Assembly (NCBI RefSeq): GCF_000221045.1
Contig: NC_015856.1
Span: forward strand, 2,686,542-2,750,541
Direction: 5' to 3'
Length of the DNA: 64,000 nucleotides
From: Collimonas fungivorans Ter331
Lineage (GTDB): Bacteria; Pseudomonadota; Gammaproteobacteria; Burkholderiales; Burkholderiaceae_D
The translations under genes and the position numbers were made by a program. Below are positions 54,401 to 62,008 of the stretch, in pieces. The stretch's first letter is position 1, and every line of letters starts with the position of its first letter. Under the pieces are notes generated by a model, which worked only from the letters and a program-made list of their open reading frames with translations, searched no databases and had not been told where the DNA came from.

Positions 54401-55197
54401 ACCCCAAAGCGCTTGGAAGCAGCAGCGAATTCGCGCAGATAGGCAGGCGGCAAGGTGGTGTTGGTGACTCCTTCGCGCTCCATCATGGCGCGCGCGGTTT
54501 CCGGCGGAAACGGCGGCGGATCGCTGATCACGACGCTGGCGCCGATTGACAGCGGCGCCAGCCAGGCTTCGATCGATACGTCGAAATTCACCGAAGCGAA
54601 ATGCAGCAGGCGGTCTGTGGGCCCGATCGGCAACGATGTGTTGAGGGCGTCGCAGTGGACGGCAAGCGGACCATGCTCGACCACCACCGCCTTCGGCGTG
54701 CCGGTCGAGCCCGAGGTGTAGATCATGTAAGCCGCTGCCCGGGGATTTACCGGCGTCTCGTCCTCGGCAAGCAAAGGCTCGGCATCAGCCACCGGCTTAT
54801 CAACAATGAAACATTGTGTAAACCGTGCGTGCATGGCGGCATCTGCCGAATCGTCGACGATGCCATGGGCCAGCCCCGCATCCTGTACGACCCAGTCAAG
54901 GCGCGCGGCCGGATGGCGCGGATCGAGGGCGACGAACACGCCGCCCGCTTTCAATACTGCCAGCAATGCAACAAACAGATCGCAGGAACGCTCGACACAC
55001 ACGCCGACCCGCACCTCGGTGCTGACGCCTGCCGCGCGCAGCCGGGCGGCGAGACGCGACGCGCGGGCGTCCAGCTCGCCGCGCGACAAGCGCACGGTAT
55101 GCGGTGTAAACGACGCCAGCGCGGGCGCATCGGGGTCAAGGCGCGCTTGCGCACGGATCTGGTGGTGCAAGGCAATCGGAAAGCTCGTCATAGACAT
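45493..55197 (-). CDS. orbI: NRPS, modules A-T / C-A-T-E / C-A-T (OrbI/MbaA-type)
   Basis: 3234 residues. Starts at ATG 55197 or, better spaced from AGAGGA, ATG 55191. Domains: A1 (~10-520), T1 (~545-610, GGDSLAAMQ), C2 (~640-1060, HHSVSDG), A2 (~1110-1600), T2 (~1640-1705, GGDSILVLQ), E (~1730-2150, HHAIVDG), C3 (~2180-2600, HHLLLDG), A3 (~2640-3130), T3 (~3150-3215). Pocket residues read by eye: A1 D-V-E-T-L-G-G-I-S-K (hydroxyornithine by position), A2 D-L-T-K-V-G-H-V-G-K (aspartate), A3 D-V-W-H-V-S-L-I-D-K (serine). The E domain after module 2 predicts D-Asp, hydroxylated by the OrbG-like enzyme. The lack of an initial C domain means the first hydroxyornithine is not acylated on the assembly line. 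Confidence 0.94.
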   Translation of the reverse strand: MSMTSFPIALHHQIRAQARLDPDAPALASFTPHTVRLSRGELDARASRLAARLRAAGVSTEVRVGVCVERSCDLFVALLAVLKAGGVFVALDPRHPAARLDWVVQDAGLAHGIVDDSADAAMHARFTQCFIVDKPVADAEPLLAEDETPVNPRAAAYMIYTSGSTGTPKAVVVEHGPLAVHCDALNTSLPIGPTDRLLHFASVNFDVSIEAWLAPLSIGASVVISDPPPFPPETARAMMEREGVTNTTLPPAYLREFAAASKRFGVPSALRVLLFGGEAMSQDTFDEIRQAFPEIRLVNGYGPTEAIISPMLWPVDPASVPAQEQGNGFASLPIGWPIGSAIARTARIAELPQGQAGELLLGGVCLARGYHGRPALTAERFLPDPAGAPGGRIYRSGDLARERTDGAFDYLGRIDDQVQIRGVRVEPGEIAACLLAHPAVGDAAVLAETANGRTQLIACVMLSEVLDDDVLKAHLAAQLPPAWQPHRFVRLERLPYTLNGKLDRASLRESVAALPLAPGADYLAPATALENMLAELWQRLLNDAAPIGRSDRFFTRGGDSLAAMQLQVAIRNEWRVNLRLDALFDNPSLEELALLVERGEIETQTQAHDIPRARVSQDSNDAPFVDRPASFAQQRFWVLAQTRDAGAAYHIAVQWDVAGALKIDLLQRALDLIMERHQVWRTTLVENDDGIVMQRIHAVLPVQIAEIDLRPYGAAERTAKAAELAERHVAEAFDLSNGPLVRATLLTLADDSQRLLLTSHHSVSDGWSSRCAFSELTAAYTAFAGGQAAELPALPIQYADFSQWQRDLLAAGEGERQLGYWRDALRDAPGPLALPLDRPRRAERDGCDYRGGRVVLRLSEETSGAVRELALRTRTSPFTVLLAAFNAWLYRLTGATDIVVAVPIAHRLHAETAPLLGLFLNTLALRARVAPVQSFAALLDAVRVTALDAFSYQDLPFNQVLDAVKPPVRRGDEWLRVKFAQQFDLELTAELPGATARMSPGPDLAARFDFALDFTDDPRGIELVAAHALDGIDTDTASAWLNSFAVLVADAVSDPKRAITELVCTDNADYHVARRGRSLTLANDGVLALFARHASETPHRIALADADTQLTFAELDDASDRIALALQQQGAGAELPVGVCIERSVHFVVALVAVLKSGAYAVLLDPTSPQERLAAAADACQARWILVASQANPMQQIGAAQALGLDALAQTPLLANRATRRQPPAPEQAAYLIYTSGSTGTPKGVVVSHGALADYVQGMLDELAFSDDASMAMVSTVAADLGHTTLFGALCSGRTLNLLPMECAFDPDRFAHEMRTRKVGVLKIVPSHLHALLDAQQPADVLPAHAIVTGGEALPWALVERIAVLKPGCRVINHYGPTEATVGALTCDTSAPAQAGLRAAATAAQSVPLGRPLPNAYACVLDASGASVPPGAIGELYLGGPGVARGYLGRAAATAERFVPHPFAPGERIYRTGDRVRLRADRRLDFLGRLDDQVKIRGYRVEPGEVSAVLRTLDGVAQAETLAIEHEGRMRLASFATPRTGAKLDEAALRAALALRLPDYMVPAVLLALDVLPVTANGKIDRSALRALAVAPAPAAAASDAPRGTVEETLAAVWKEVLKAERVGREDNFFELGGDSILVLQVIARSRKRGVRFTPKQLFDGPTVERLGQVATAIEAAIQAPQPKPHETKREENLVLTPAQLRFFSLEIPQRGHWNQSVRLDVQEPFDLDAFTRAFDVLLKHHDIFKQRFTKNGAQDTWRITQAPQAFDALPLATVAARDETDALAQFDALQCRLDLAHGPTACALAAALPDGSTQLYFAIHHAIVDGVSWRVLLDDLDAAYRAARERRSVRLSATGASAQEWAARLALAASGADSPFFSEVPYWTSLAAPHQDLALDHPQTVAANASAETVVQVLDVELTRAALTEANAAYRTQMIELLITALAQALCAHTGQTACRLELEGHGREALFDEVDVSRTIGWLTSHYPVALAIADTPAGTLAAVKDTLRAVPHKGLGFGVLQHYGDAATRTALAAVPRPRVTFNYLGQFDAPRDAALVPCFGGAGCERDPAGPLGNALAIHAYIDADGPRTLKVHWVFGNTQFERATIEALACRFEAALAELTAACATRLAQRGGSATPGDYPLARAAGLTQGALERLPFDLRTIEDMYPLSPMQQGILFHSLFAPEQSTYVNQLVATLAAPDAARLRTAFEAAVARHDILRTGFISNEAVAMQIVHRQAQMPVEILDWRRRDERGESGKTAFEDWLVQDRMRSFDLSAPPLMRVALIRLTDDEWRLVWTRHHLLLDGWSTARFFADVLRDYIEPPRPQLFAAAAKTRYRDFIAWLAARDLDAERQFWLQCLARLDEPTRVTEREAEAGRPAQHCTWRATFAADVTARMAETARGLKITLNTLVQGAWALALQRMTNQPAVAFGATVAGRPDALPDVETVLGLFINTLPVITAPPPQRSAAEWLHELQGDNAAAAEHAHTPLYEIQQWAGLGGALFDTLVVFENYPVDEAWQGRDERALKMSGLRNIEATDFALTLVIEAGTLLTIDYGYDAARIGEARVVALHRAFVAAVDAFIADPQAPLGSIAVAVDDDLNALVRHNATTQAWPAAQQMALHRQFERAAAATPEAVALELLDAQGRPQQMRYGELDQCAIRVAAALLDAGVRPDTAVALCVERSFDMVVALLGVLKAGAAYLPIDPDYPPERIAYMLNDALPAVVITQAHLRERVAAAASHGDVRIFTATELMQSSAVLHQPVDIAADQLAYLIYTSGSTGKPKGAGNTHRALANRIAWMQSAYQLRPDDVVLHKTPFGFDVSVWEFVWPLAVGAKLAIAAPGDHRDPARLVVAIETHRVTTLHFVPSMLAAFVAYLDDFKAAGRCLSIERIVASGEALAPELVARVAQLLPHARLYNLYGPTEAAIDVSHWTCETDDGRAASVPIGHPIANLQLHVLDIGLHPVPQGGVGELYLGGVGLARGYLGRSGLTAERFVPDPFVPGARLYRTGDLARRRADGALDYLGRIDTQVKLRGQRIELGEIEALLRTVAGVHDAVVIVRDEQLIGYLARGADGALDQDMLFSLLQAQLPAYMVPAHLIELEALPVTPNGKCDRNALPAPVRQEKTAAALQTDTELQLAAIWQRVLRLDAAEAIDRNDDFFMLGGHSLLATQANAQANLHWALMLPLRALFDERTLARCAAAIDLALAERSAKPGPDAASAIDALLGELEME

Positions 55198-55240
55198 AAA
55201 TCCTCTAGGTTGGCCGCAAGTACGGCCTCTTTGCTAGATT

Positions 55241-55265
55241 GACGAACCACGCGCCGGAATTTTTA
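55241..55265 (-). promoter_or_regulatory. OrbS/PvdS-type promoter for the NRPS operon
   Basis: On the minus strand TAAA (55265-55262), 17 nt, then CGTC (55244-55241). This is the iron-starvation sigma-factor layout (-35 TAAA(T), -10 CGT). It lies 44 nt before the orbI start. Confidence 0.85.
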
Positions 55266-55312
55266 CTTAATTCGCCCAGAAAAAAGTTTTTTCGCCACCT
55301 GCATCGAGGGGC

Positions 55313-55337
55313 TAAATATTTGCCGCGATCGTTCGTC
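55313..55337 (+). promoter_or_regulatory. OrbS/PvdS-type promoter for the exporter
   Basis: TAAAT (55313-55317), 16 nt, CGTC (55334-55337): the full PvdS-type box on the plus strand, 60 nt before the exporter ATG. It is back to back with the NRPS-operon promoter. Confidence 0.85.
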
Positions 55338-55396
55338 ATCAGGGATAAGAGCCTTGTTCCATTCATTTTTTACAACCACCAACCGATTGACCGCCG

Positions 55397-57151
55397 ATGA
55401 CCGCTGCTACCCAGCCTTACGCTTCCCCGCCCCCTACCGAATCCAGCGCGCAGGCCAAACCGGCCATGCGCCTTATCATTGCCCTGCTCAAACGCTCGCG
55501 CGGCGCCCTTGCGATTGCGCTCACCGCCTGCGTGCTGAACGGCATCGCCAGCGTGCTGCTGGTCGCGACCCTGAATCGCGCACTGTCTGATTCCGGCGCA
55601 ACCGACGGTTCGCTCGCCCTGCGCTTCGGGCTTTGCGCCGTCATAGCGCTGGTCACCCGGGTAATTACAGGGGTCCTGTTCGCGCGGCTGTCGCAGGACA
55701 CCATGGCGCAGCTGCGCGAGCATGTCGCCAAACGCGTCGCCGCCGCCGAGCTGCGCGATGTCGAACGGATCGGCGCCGCTCCCGTGCAATCGGTGCTGAC
55801 CGACGACGCCACCAACGTCTCGATGCTGTTCTTCGCCCTGCCCAACATCGTGATGCATGGTTCGATCGTATTCGGCTGCCTCGGCTACCTGGCTTGGCTG
55901 TCCTGGCCGGTGTGCCTGCTGGCGCTGACCGCGATCGTGGTCGGCTCGATCGGCTACCACACCGGCGACAAGCGCGCCATCGCTTCGCTGGAAGCGGCCG
56001 GCCGCTCGCAAGACAAGCTGTTCGGTTATCTTGGCGCATTATTTACCGGCGCGAAGGAATTGAAGCTGCACCAGGCGCGCGCGCGCCAGTTCCTCGACGG
56101 CCAGCTCGGCGCGGCCATCGGCGAGGTGCGCGACCACCGCCGGCGCGCGTTCAGCTCGTATGCTGTCGGCGTCGGCTGGATCGTGTTCCTGTTCTATGTA
56201 TTCCTCGGCGCGGCGGCATTCTGGCCGACCCTCGGCGTACGCGCCGACGCAGCTGCTGCTTCCGGCTATATCGTTGTTTTCCTGTTCATGCTGCTGCCGC
56301 TCGACGGCTTGCTCAACAATGTGCCGACCTTGAACGCAGCCCGTGTTTCGCTGGACCGGATCGAAAAAGTAATGGAAGAGTTCGGCAACCTGCGCACCGT
56401 GCCGCCGCTCAGCGAAAGCGCATCGCATGAACCGTTCAAGACCCTGACGCTGCGCGATGTCACCCATTCCTATTTCCATGAGCGCGACGAACGGATGTTC
56501 AGCGTCGGCCCGATCAACCTGACTTTCAAGCCCGGTGAACTGGTGTTCCTGGTCGGCGGCAACGGCAGCGGCAAGACCACGCTGGCGAAAGTGCTGACCG
56601 GACTGTACGAACCTGAAGACGGCGTGATCGAGGTGGACGGCAAGCCGGTCGGCTCAGCCGAACGCGCCGCCTACCGCGAGCGCTTCACCGCCGTGTTCAA
56701 CGATTTCCACCTGTTCGACGCCCTGCTCGGCATCATCGATCCGAACGATTCGTCGCGCGCGCAGGCAGATGCACGAGCCAATGCACTGGTCGCAAAACTG
56801 GCGCTGGATCACAAGGTGCAAGTGGTCGATGGCGCCTTCTCGACCCGGGCGTTGTCCACCGGGCAGCGCAAGCGCCTGGCGCTGGTGGTGGCCTACCTGG
56901 AAGACCGGCCGTTCTACCTGTTCGACGAATGGGCGGCAGACCAGGATCCGGCGTTCAAAGCGGTGTTCTATGAACAATTGCTGCCGGAGCTGTGCGCACG
57001 CGGCAAGACCGTGCTGGTGATCACCCACGACGACCGTTATTTCCCGCTCGCCGACCGCGTGCTGAAACTCGACAATGGCAGCATCATCAGCGAAACCTAT
57101 GGAGCGCCGGCCGCATTGCTGGCGACGGCGGCCAACGGCACCGAAGGTTAA
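55397..57151 (+). CDS. orbE: ABC exporter of siderophore (OrbE/PvdE-type, fused TM-ATPase)
   Basis: 584 residues. About six transmembrane helices (~25-300) followed by an ATPase domain (~340-570): Walker A GGNGSGKTT, signature LSTGQRKRLALV, Walker B FYLFDEWAADQDP. Cyclic-peptide/PvdE-type exporters are single half-transporters of this size that work as homodimers in the inner membrane. It probably moves the peptide or its precursor to the periplasm. It is the only plus-strand gene of the locus and has its own sigma-factor promoter. No strong ribosome binding site precedes the ATG. Confidence 0.92.
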   Translation: MTAATQPYASPPPTESSAQAKPAMRLIIALLKRSRGALAIALTACVLNGIASVLLVATLNRALSDSGATDGSLALRFGLCAVIALVTRVITGVLFARLSQDTMAQLREHVAKRVAAAELRDVERIGAAPVQSVLTDDATNVSMLFFALPNIVMHGSIVFGCLGYLAWLSWPVCLLALTAIVVGSIGYHTGDKRAIASLEAAGRSQDKLFGYLGALFTGAKELKLHQARARQFLDGQLGAAIGEVRDHRRRAFSSYAVGVGWIVFLFYVFLGAAAFWPTLGVRADAAAASGYIVVFLFMLLPLDGLLNNVPTLNAARVSLDRIEKVMEEFGNLRTVPPLSESASHEPFKTLTLRDVTHSYFHERDERMFSVGPINLTFKPGELVFLVGGNGSGKTTLAKVLTGLYEPEDGVIEVDGKPVGSAERAAYRERFTAVFNDFHLFDALLGIIDPNDSSRAQADARANALVAKLALDHKVQVVDGAFSTRALSTGQRKRLALVVAYLEDRPFYLFDEWAADQDPAFKAVFYEQLLPELCARGKTVLVITHDDRYFPLADRVLKLDNGSIISETYGAPAALLATAANGTEG

Positions 57152-57157
57152 GCAATG

Positions 57158-57184
57158 CCCGTCCTTGTAAATCACAAGGACGGG
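57158..57184. terminator. Hairpin between convergent orbE and orbB
   Basis: CCCGTCCTTGT (57158-57168) pairs perfectly with ACAAGGACGGG (57174-57184) around AAATC. It stands in the short gap between the ends of two convergent transcripts. There is no long U-run, so it may rely on stem strength. Confidence 0.7.
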
Positions 57185-57223
57185 ATTCAGCCAATCATGA
57201 AGCGGTAAACAGGAATATCATCG

Positions 57224-58228
57224 TCAACGCTTCGTCGGCGGCGGCAATGACAGCAGTTGCTCAGTCATGGTATCGGCCAGCCGCAGAGCCGACATCGGCC
57301 CACCAAACACCCACAGGTTGCGCTCTACCAGCGCCACCCGCCCTGCGCGCCGCGCCGGCACAAAAGGCCAGATCGGCGAATCGAGTTTCTGCTTGAGCGG
57401 CACTTCAGGCCCTGTCGAACTGACAAACAATACCGCCAGCTCCGGCTTCTTGAGCAAATCCTCAGAGGTTACGTAAGTCGTGCCTTCACGGGTCGGCGCG
57501 GCATATCCCAGCTCAACGCCAAGCGCGCGCGCCACACCGCCCGCCATGCTGTTGCCGGTGAAAGCCCAGTAACGGTCAGGCAAGCCCAGTTCCTGCAGCC
57601 AGGCGACCTGCTCGCCGCTGCGGCCGGCCTGCTTAATGCGCTGTGCATCACGCGCCAGGCCGGCGTCGAGCTTGGCTTCGACAGTTTTGGCTGCATCTTC
57701 GCGCCCGGTAAGGCAAGCGATGGTCCGGAAAATTTTGCGGGCCCAGTCGAGCTGGGTCAGCGACGTACCGTTTTTTTCAAGATTAGGGCTGTATTGGAAC
57801 AATACGGTGGGAGCGATGCGATTGAGCGCCGCAAAAATCGATGCGTGCCGCAGCCCTACCCCAAGAATCAGGTCCGGCTGCAAGGCCGCGATCGCTTCGA
57901 AGCTCGGCTCCTGGCGCGTACCGACGTCCGGCACCGTGGCCAGCCGCTCTTTGTCATAGTCAAACCATCCCGGATAATTCGAGGCGTCGGCCATACCGAC
58001 CGGCATCAGGCCAAGCGCCGCCAGGTCTTCGGCGAACATGTATTCGAGCACCACGATTCGCCGCGGCCGCTTGGGTATACCTGGCTGGAATTGCGAGACG
58101 GTGAGATTGTCGACAAGCGGCTCGCAAGCCGGAGTCGGACTGGCAGAACCTGCAGCATGAGCCGGGGTTCCGCACAGCGCGGCACATGCCGCTGCTATCG
58201 CACAAAGCCGCTGCACATGCCTGCTCAC
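57224..58228 (-). CDS. orbB: Periplasmic ferric-siderophore binding protein (OrbB-like)
   Basis: 334 residues from a GTG start at 58228 that overlaps the fhuF-like stop as GTGA; the ATG at 58333 would place 35 odd residues before the signal peptide. Signal peptide [20 protein letters not shown]...AHA, then an iron-complex binding fold: [22 protein letters not shown] at the start, LQPDLILG near residue 120, and a long central helix. It collects the ferric siderophore in the periplasm and feeds the OrbD permease. Last gene of the mbtH operon. Confidence 0.9.
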   Translation of the reverse strand: MSRHVQRLCAIAAACAALCGTPAHAAGSASPTPACEPLVDNLTVSQFQPGIPKRPRRIVVLEYMFAEDLAALGLMPVGMADASNYPGWFDYDKERLATVPDVGTRQEPSFEAIAALQPDLILGVGLRHASIFAALNRIAPTVLFQYSPNLEKNGTSLTQLDWARKIFRTIACLTGREDAAKTVEAKLDAGLARDAQRIKQAGRSGEQVAWLQELGLPDRYWAFTGNSMAGGVARALGVELGYAAPTREGTTYVTSEDLLKKPELAVLFVSSTGPEVPLKQKLDSPIWPFVPARRAGRVALVERNLWVFGGPMSALRLADTMTEQLLSLPPPTKR

Positions 58229-59058
58229 CGTATCGCATCCTGCAATGCAAGCGCTTCGTCGTGCATCGTCAACAGCAATGGGCAACTGGCGCACAGATTT
58301 GTTTCTCCTGGAATTTGATTGCGCATGCAGCACACGCGGCGCGCGCGAAACGGATCGGGCAGCAACGCCGAGCCCGGTTTTACCTGGCGTACCGGCGTGC
58401 GCAGGGGATTGGGCGAACCATCCGCCGCGACCGGCCTGAACAGGCAGGCGATATCATTTGCCACGCCCGGCAAGGCCGCGCACTGCCCGGCCAGATAGTC
58501 GAGCAGGTTGCCGACATTGCCCCACAGCACGCGCGGCGCAATACGCGCCATGTCTGCCAGCGTCTCGATCACCGCTTGCAGATGCTCCACCAGCGGCGCA
58601 TAACAGCGCGTGCAATCGTTCTCGGGCGGCTGCAGCGCGTCGGCGGCAAAATACAGCGCAGTCGGCATCCCTGCGCGCAGCACAAGCTGGGTGCGGGCGG
58701 GCGACATGTCCAGCGGACGGCGCAACAACAGCGCGGCGATGCCGGCGGGCGCCGCGAGCCAGAAATAATATTTGCTCCACTGCGACAGCAGCGCTCGCGC
58801 GTGGATCTCGCCGTCGCCGCCGTAGTGCGACACCATCGCATCAAGCAGCTCGGTACGGTAGGCGCCGAGCTGGGTCAACGGGATGCAAACGGAATCGCCG
58901 GCATCGCTTTCCGTCTCGGGAACGGCCTGACTGTTGTGTGGTTTGCCGAGCCAGACATGTTCGAGATAGGATGCCATCGATTCAGGCGCAAGCGCGGCGA
59001 AACAATGCGCCTGCCCACCGGAGCCTGGACTCAGGGCGGTCCTTTGCAAGATATCCAT
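58225..59058 (-). CDS. orbF: FhuF-type ferric siderophore reductase
   Basis: 277 residues. The C-terminal cysteine cluster of FhuF proteins is present as [21 protein letters not shown] (CC, 11 residues, C, 2 residues, C), expected to bind [2Fe-2S]. The spacing is one residue longer than the CC-x10-C-x2-C described for E. coli FhuF. It reduces Fe(III) in the siderophore after import and so frees the iron in the cytoplasm. One-base overlap (TGATG) with orbD upstream and four-base (GTGA) with orbB downstream. Confidence 0.88.
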   Translation of the reverse strand: MDILQRTALSPGSGGQAHCFAALAPESMASYLEHVWLGKPHNSQAVPETESDAGDSVCIPLTQLGAYRTELLDAMVSHYGGDGEIHARALLSQWSKYYFWLAAPAGIAALLLRRPLDMSPARTQLVLRAGMPTALYFAADALQPPENDCTRCYAPLVEHLQAVIETLADMARIAPRVLWGNVGNLLDYLAGQCAALPGVANDIACLFRPVAADGSPNPLRTPVRQVKPGSALLPDPFRARRVCCMRNQIPGETNLCASCPLLLTMHDEALALQDAIR

Positions 59059-61163
59059 CAGCGGCCGCCCCGCTTCTCACGCCGCGCCTGCGCAATCAAC
59101 AGGATGAGCAGGTATGGCGCGCCTATCATGGCGGTCAGCACGCCGGCCGGAATCTCTCGCGGGGCAAGCAGCGTGCGGGCGGCGACGTCGGCCAGTACCA
59201 GCAGCAGTGCGCCGCACGCGGCGGCCAGCCAGAGCCGGCTACGGTGCGTGCGTGCACCCAGCATTAGCGCCAGGTGCGGCGCCATCAGGCCGATGAAGCT
59301 GACCGGACCGACAGCGGCGACTGCCGCGCAGGCGGCCAGTGTCGCCACCGTCAGTACCAGCGGCCGCAATACGGCAATCGGCAGGCCGAGCGCCGCCGCC
59401 TGGTCGTCGCCCAGCGACAGCAGGTCGAGCGGCCTGGCCAGCAATGCCAGCACCGGCAGCGCCAGCAGGCACCATGGCAGCAGCGTGGCCACTTCGCCCC
59501 AGCTGCGGCCATAGGTGCCACCGACCAGCCACACCACAAAACGCGCCGGCTGCACGCTCTGCTGCGTGATCAGCCACTGCGACAGCGTAGTCCAGAGGGT
59601 GCCGAGGACCAGCCCGGTGAGCGCTACCGCCATCGGTGCATAACGATGGCGGCGGTTGAGCAGCAATGTCAGCAGCAGCGTGGCGGCGCCGCCAGCCAGC
59701 GCGGCGACGGCGAGGGTCGAATGGGCCGCGAACGGCCACAGGATCAGTGCAATGAAAGTCGCCAGCCCGGCGCCCTGGGTGACGCCAAGCACTTCAGGCC
59801 CGGCCAGCGGATTGCGCACGATGCTCTGCATCAGCACCCCGCTCGCCGCCAGCAACGCTCCAGCCAGCAATGCGCACAAAAGGCGCGGCAGGCGCAGGTC
59901 GAGCAGCATCCGGGTTACTTCGTCGCGCCCTTCCAGCGCGGCGATCCAGCCGGCCGGACCGATCAGCTTCGCTCCCAGCGAGGCGCCGGCAAACAGCAGC
60001 GCGCAGCCAGCCAGCAGCAGCCCCGCTGCGATCAAGGGCCATGGCAGCGCCGTCAGCATGCGCACGGCGCGCGTTCCGGCGTCGGACATCGGCCGTTCCT
60101 GCCCTGCCGCCATTGCGCCCGACCATACGATGCCGCTGCGGATCATGGCCAGCATCAGCGGCGTGCCGACCAGTGCGATCGCTACCCCGGTCGACAGTGT
60201 GGCGTCGAGGTCGAGCGCCAGCACCGCGCTGTCGGTAACCAGCACCAGCGCGCCGCCCACCAATGCCGACAAGGGCACCAGGGCGCCCAGTTTCGATGCT
60301 TTTGCGCCGCGCAGCTGGCGCAGCAGGTTAGGCGCGATCAGGCCGACATACGACAGCGGCCCGGCGATGCTGACCGCGACGCTGGCAAAACCCACCGCCA
60401 CCACCATGGCGGCGATCCGTGTCGCATCGATCCGCACGCCGGCGGCGGCTGCCGCCTCGTCGCCCAGCACGAAGGGATTGAGCGGTCGCACCACAAACGG
60501 CAAGGCAATCAGCGGCAGCACCAGCCACGCCATGGCCAGCTTGAGGCCGTCTGCGCCCGGTTGATACAGGCTGCCGCTGGCCCATAGCGCGGCGCCGGCG
60601 ATGCTTTGCTCAAAAAATGCCAGCACCAGTGTCGCCACTGCCGAAAACAGCAGCATGCAAACGCTGCCCGCCAGCACCAGCCGCAACGGCGTCGCGCGCC
60701 AGCCGGCTGCCGCCACCACGCAGACGGCGGCGGCCAGGCCGCAGCCGAACAGCAGCGGCACCGATGCCGCGCCGGCAAGCGCAGGAACCACCATCGCGGC
60801 CAGCAAGCCCAATTGGGCGCCGCCGGTAATGCCGAGCAAATCGGGGGAAGCGAGCGGATTGCGCGTAAGCGCCTGGAACAGCGCTCCAGCCACGCCGAGG
60901 CAGCCGCCGGCGACCAGCGCCGCCAGCACGCGCGGCGCACTCAAATCGAACAGCAGGATGCGGCTAAGCGTGGCGGCGTCACCGCCTTGCGCAGATGCCG
61001 CCAGCCACTGCTGCACGCCGGGCGCCAGGCGCACGGCCGCCGTGACCACGATCAGCAGCAAGAGCGCCGCTCCGATCAGGCCTGCCCTGCTTTTCATCGA
61101 TGCATGCCGGCTTGCGAGCGCCGTGCCTGGGCGGAGCGGAGATTGGCCTGCCAACGCGGTCAT
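59058..61163 (-). CDS. orbD: Double-length ferric-siderophore permease (FhuB-type, OrbD-like)
   Basis: 701 residues, about twice a normal BtuC/FecCD permease. Two homologous halves (~20-340 and ~365-690) each contain the family motifs: GGCLGVAGALFQALTRNPLASPDLLG in the first half and LLAASGVLMQSIVRNPLAGPEVLG in the second, and later G-P-(L/V)-S-(Y/F)-(V/I)-G-L-(I/M)-A-P in both. About 18-20 transmembrane helices. A single FhuB-like chain of this kind works with one binding protein and a pair of ATPases. It overlaps orbC by four bases (ATGA). Confidence 0.92.
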   Translation of the reverse strand: MTALAGQSPLRPGTALASRHASMKSRAGLIGAALLLLIVVTAAVRLAPGVQQWLAASAQGGDAATLSRILLFDLSAPRVLAALVAGGCLGVAGALFQALTRNPLASPDLLGITGGAQLGLLAAMVVPALAGAASVPLLFGCGLAAAVCVVAAAGWRATPLRLVLAGSVCMLLFSAVATLVLAFFEQSIAGAALWASGSLYQPGADGLKLAMAWLVLPLIALPFVVRPLNPFVLGDEAAAAAGVRIDATRIAAMVVAVGFASVAVSIAGPLSYVGLIAPNLLRQLRGAKASKLGALVPLSALVGGALVLVTDSAVLALDLDATLSTGVAIALVGTPLMLAMIRSGIVWSGAMAAGQERPMSDAGTRAVRMLTALPWPLIAAGLLLAGCALLFAGASLGAKLIGPAGWIAALEGRDEVTRMLLDLRLPRLLCALLAGALLAASGVLMQSIVRNPLAGPEVLGVTQGAGLATFIALILWPFAAHSTLAVAALAGGAATLLLTLLLNRRHRYAPMAVALTGLVLGTLWTTLSQWLITQQSVQPARFVVWLVGGTYGRSWGEVATLLPWCLLALPVLALLARPLDLLSLGDDQAAALGLPIAVLRPLVLTVATLAACAAVAAVGPVSFIGLMAPHLALMLGARTHRSRLWLAAACGALLLVLADVAARTLLAPREIPAGVLTAMIGAPYLLILLIAQARREKRGGR

Positions 61164-62008
61164 GCAGCGAGATCCTTATCGGCGCCGTTTTCACGTAACG
61201 CTGCCGGCGGAGAGGTATCTCCGTAGGCTGGCACGCACATCGGCGCGCCTGTCAGCGGATGGGCGATCTTGAGCATGGTTACGTCGAATGTTTCGTGCAG
61301 ATGATGCGGAGCCAGCATGGCGTCGGGCGACCCATGCGCAATGATCTTGCCGGCGCGCATCAGGACGATTTCATCGCTGAACGCAGCAGCTTGGTTCAAG
61401 TCGTGCAGCACCCAGACGATGGTCAGCCCCTGTTCCTGGTTCAGGCGACGCAGTTCGTGCAGGATTTCAAGCTGGTGATGGATATCGAGATAGGTAGTAG
61501 GCTCGTCGAGCAGGACGATGGGCGCCTGCTGGGCCAGCGCCATGGCTATCCAGGCGCGCTGCCGTTCGCCGCCCGACAATGCGGCAACGTCGCGCTCGGC
61601 ATAGTCGGCAAGTCCGCTGGTAGCCAGCGCCTGGTCGATAGCAGCATGATCGGCACGCGTCAGGCCGCGCAGCCAGCCGCCGTAGGCATAGCGGCCATAA
61701 GCCACCAGCTCGCGCACCGTCAGGCCAGCGGGTATCTGGTTGAATTGCGCCAGCATCGTCAGCGCCCGCGCCAGTTCGCGCCGCTTGTACGATGCCAGCG
61801 GCGCGCCATTCACTTCCACCTGCCCTGACCGGATCGGCAGCAGCCCTGCCAGGGTACGCAGCAGCGTGCTTTTGCCGCAGCCGTTCGGCCCGCACAAGGC
61901 GGTCACCCGCCCAGCCTTGATAGTCAGGTCGAGGCCGTCGAGCACTACCTGTTCGCGATAACCGACCGTCAGCCCGCGCGCCATCAGCGCCGCTTCAACC
62001 GTTTTCAT
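61160..62008 (-). CDS. orbC: ABC transporter ATPase for ferric siderophore (OrbC/FhuC-type)
   Basis: 282 residues from ATG 62008, which shares its A with the TGA of the upstream gene (TGATG). An in-frame ATG at 62152 would overlap the dioxygenase by 145 bases. Walker A GPNGCGKST (~42), Q-loop, signature LSGGERQRAWIA, Walker B IVLLDEPTTYLD and the H-loop VLHD are all in place. It energises import through OrbD. Confidence 0.94.
   Translation of the reverse strand: MKTVEAALMARGLTVGYREQVVLDGLDLTIKAGRVTALCGPNGCGKSTLLRTLAGLLPIRSGQVEVNGAPLASYKRRELARALTMLAQFNQIPAGLTVRELVAYGRYAYGGWLRGLTRADHAAIDQALATSGLADYAERDVAALSGGERQRAWIAMALAQQAPIVLLDEPTTYLDIHHQLEILHELRRLNQEQGLTIVWVLHDLNQAAAFSDEIVLMRAGKIIAHGSPDAMLAPHHLHETFDVTMLKIAHPLTGAPMCVPAYGDTSPPAALRENGADKDLAA

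Noticed and set aside
42700-54700. Repeated A-domain core motifs (YTSGSTGxPKG) as a repeat array
   Set aside because: These are the conserved cores of separate adenylation domains, not a DNA repeat element.
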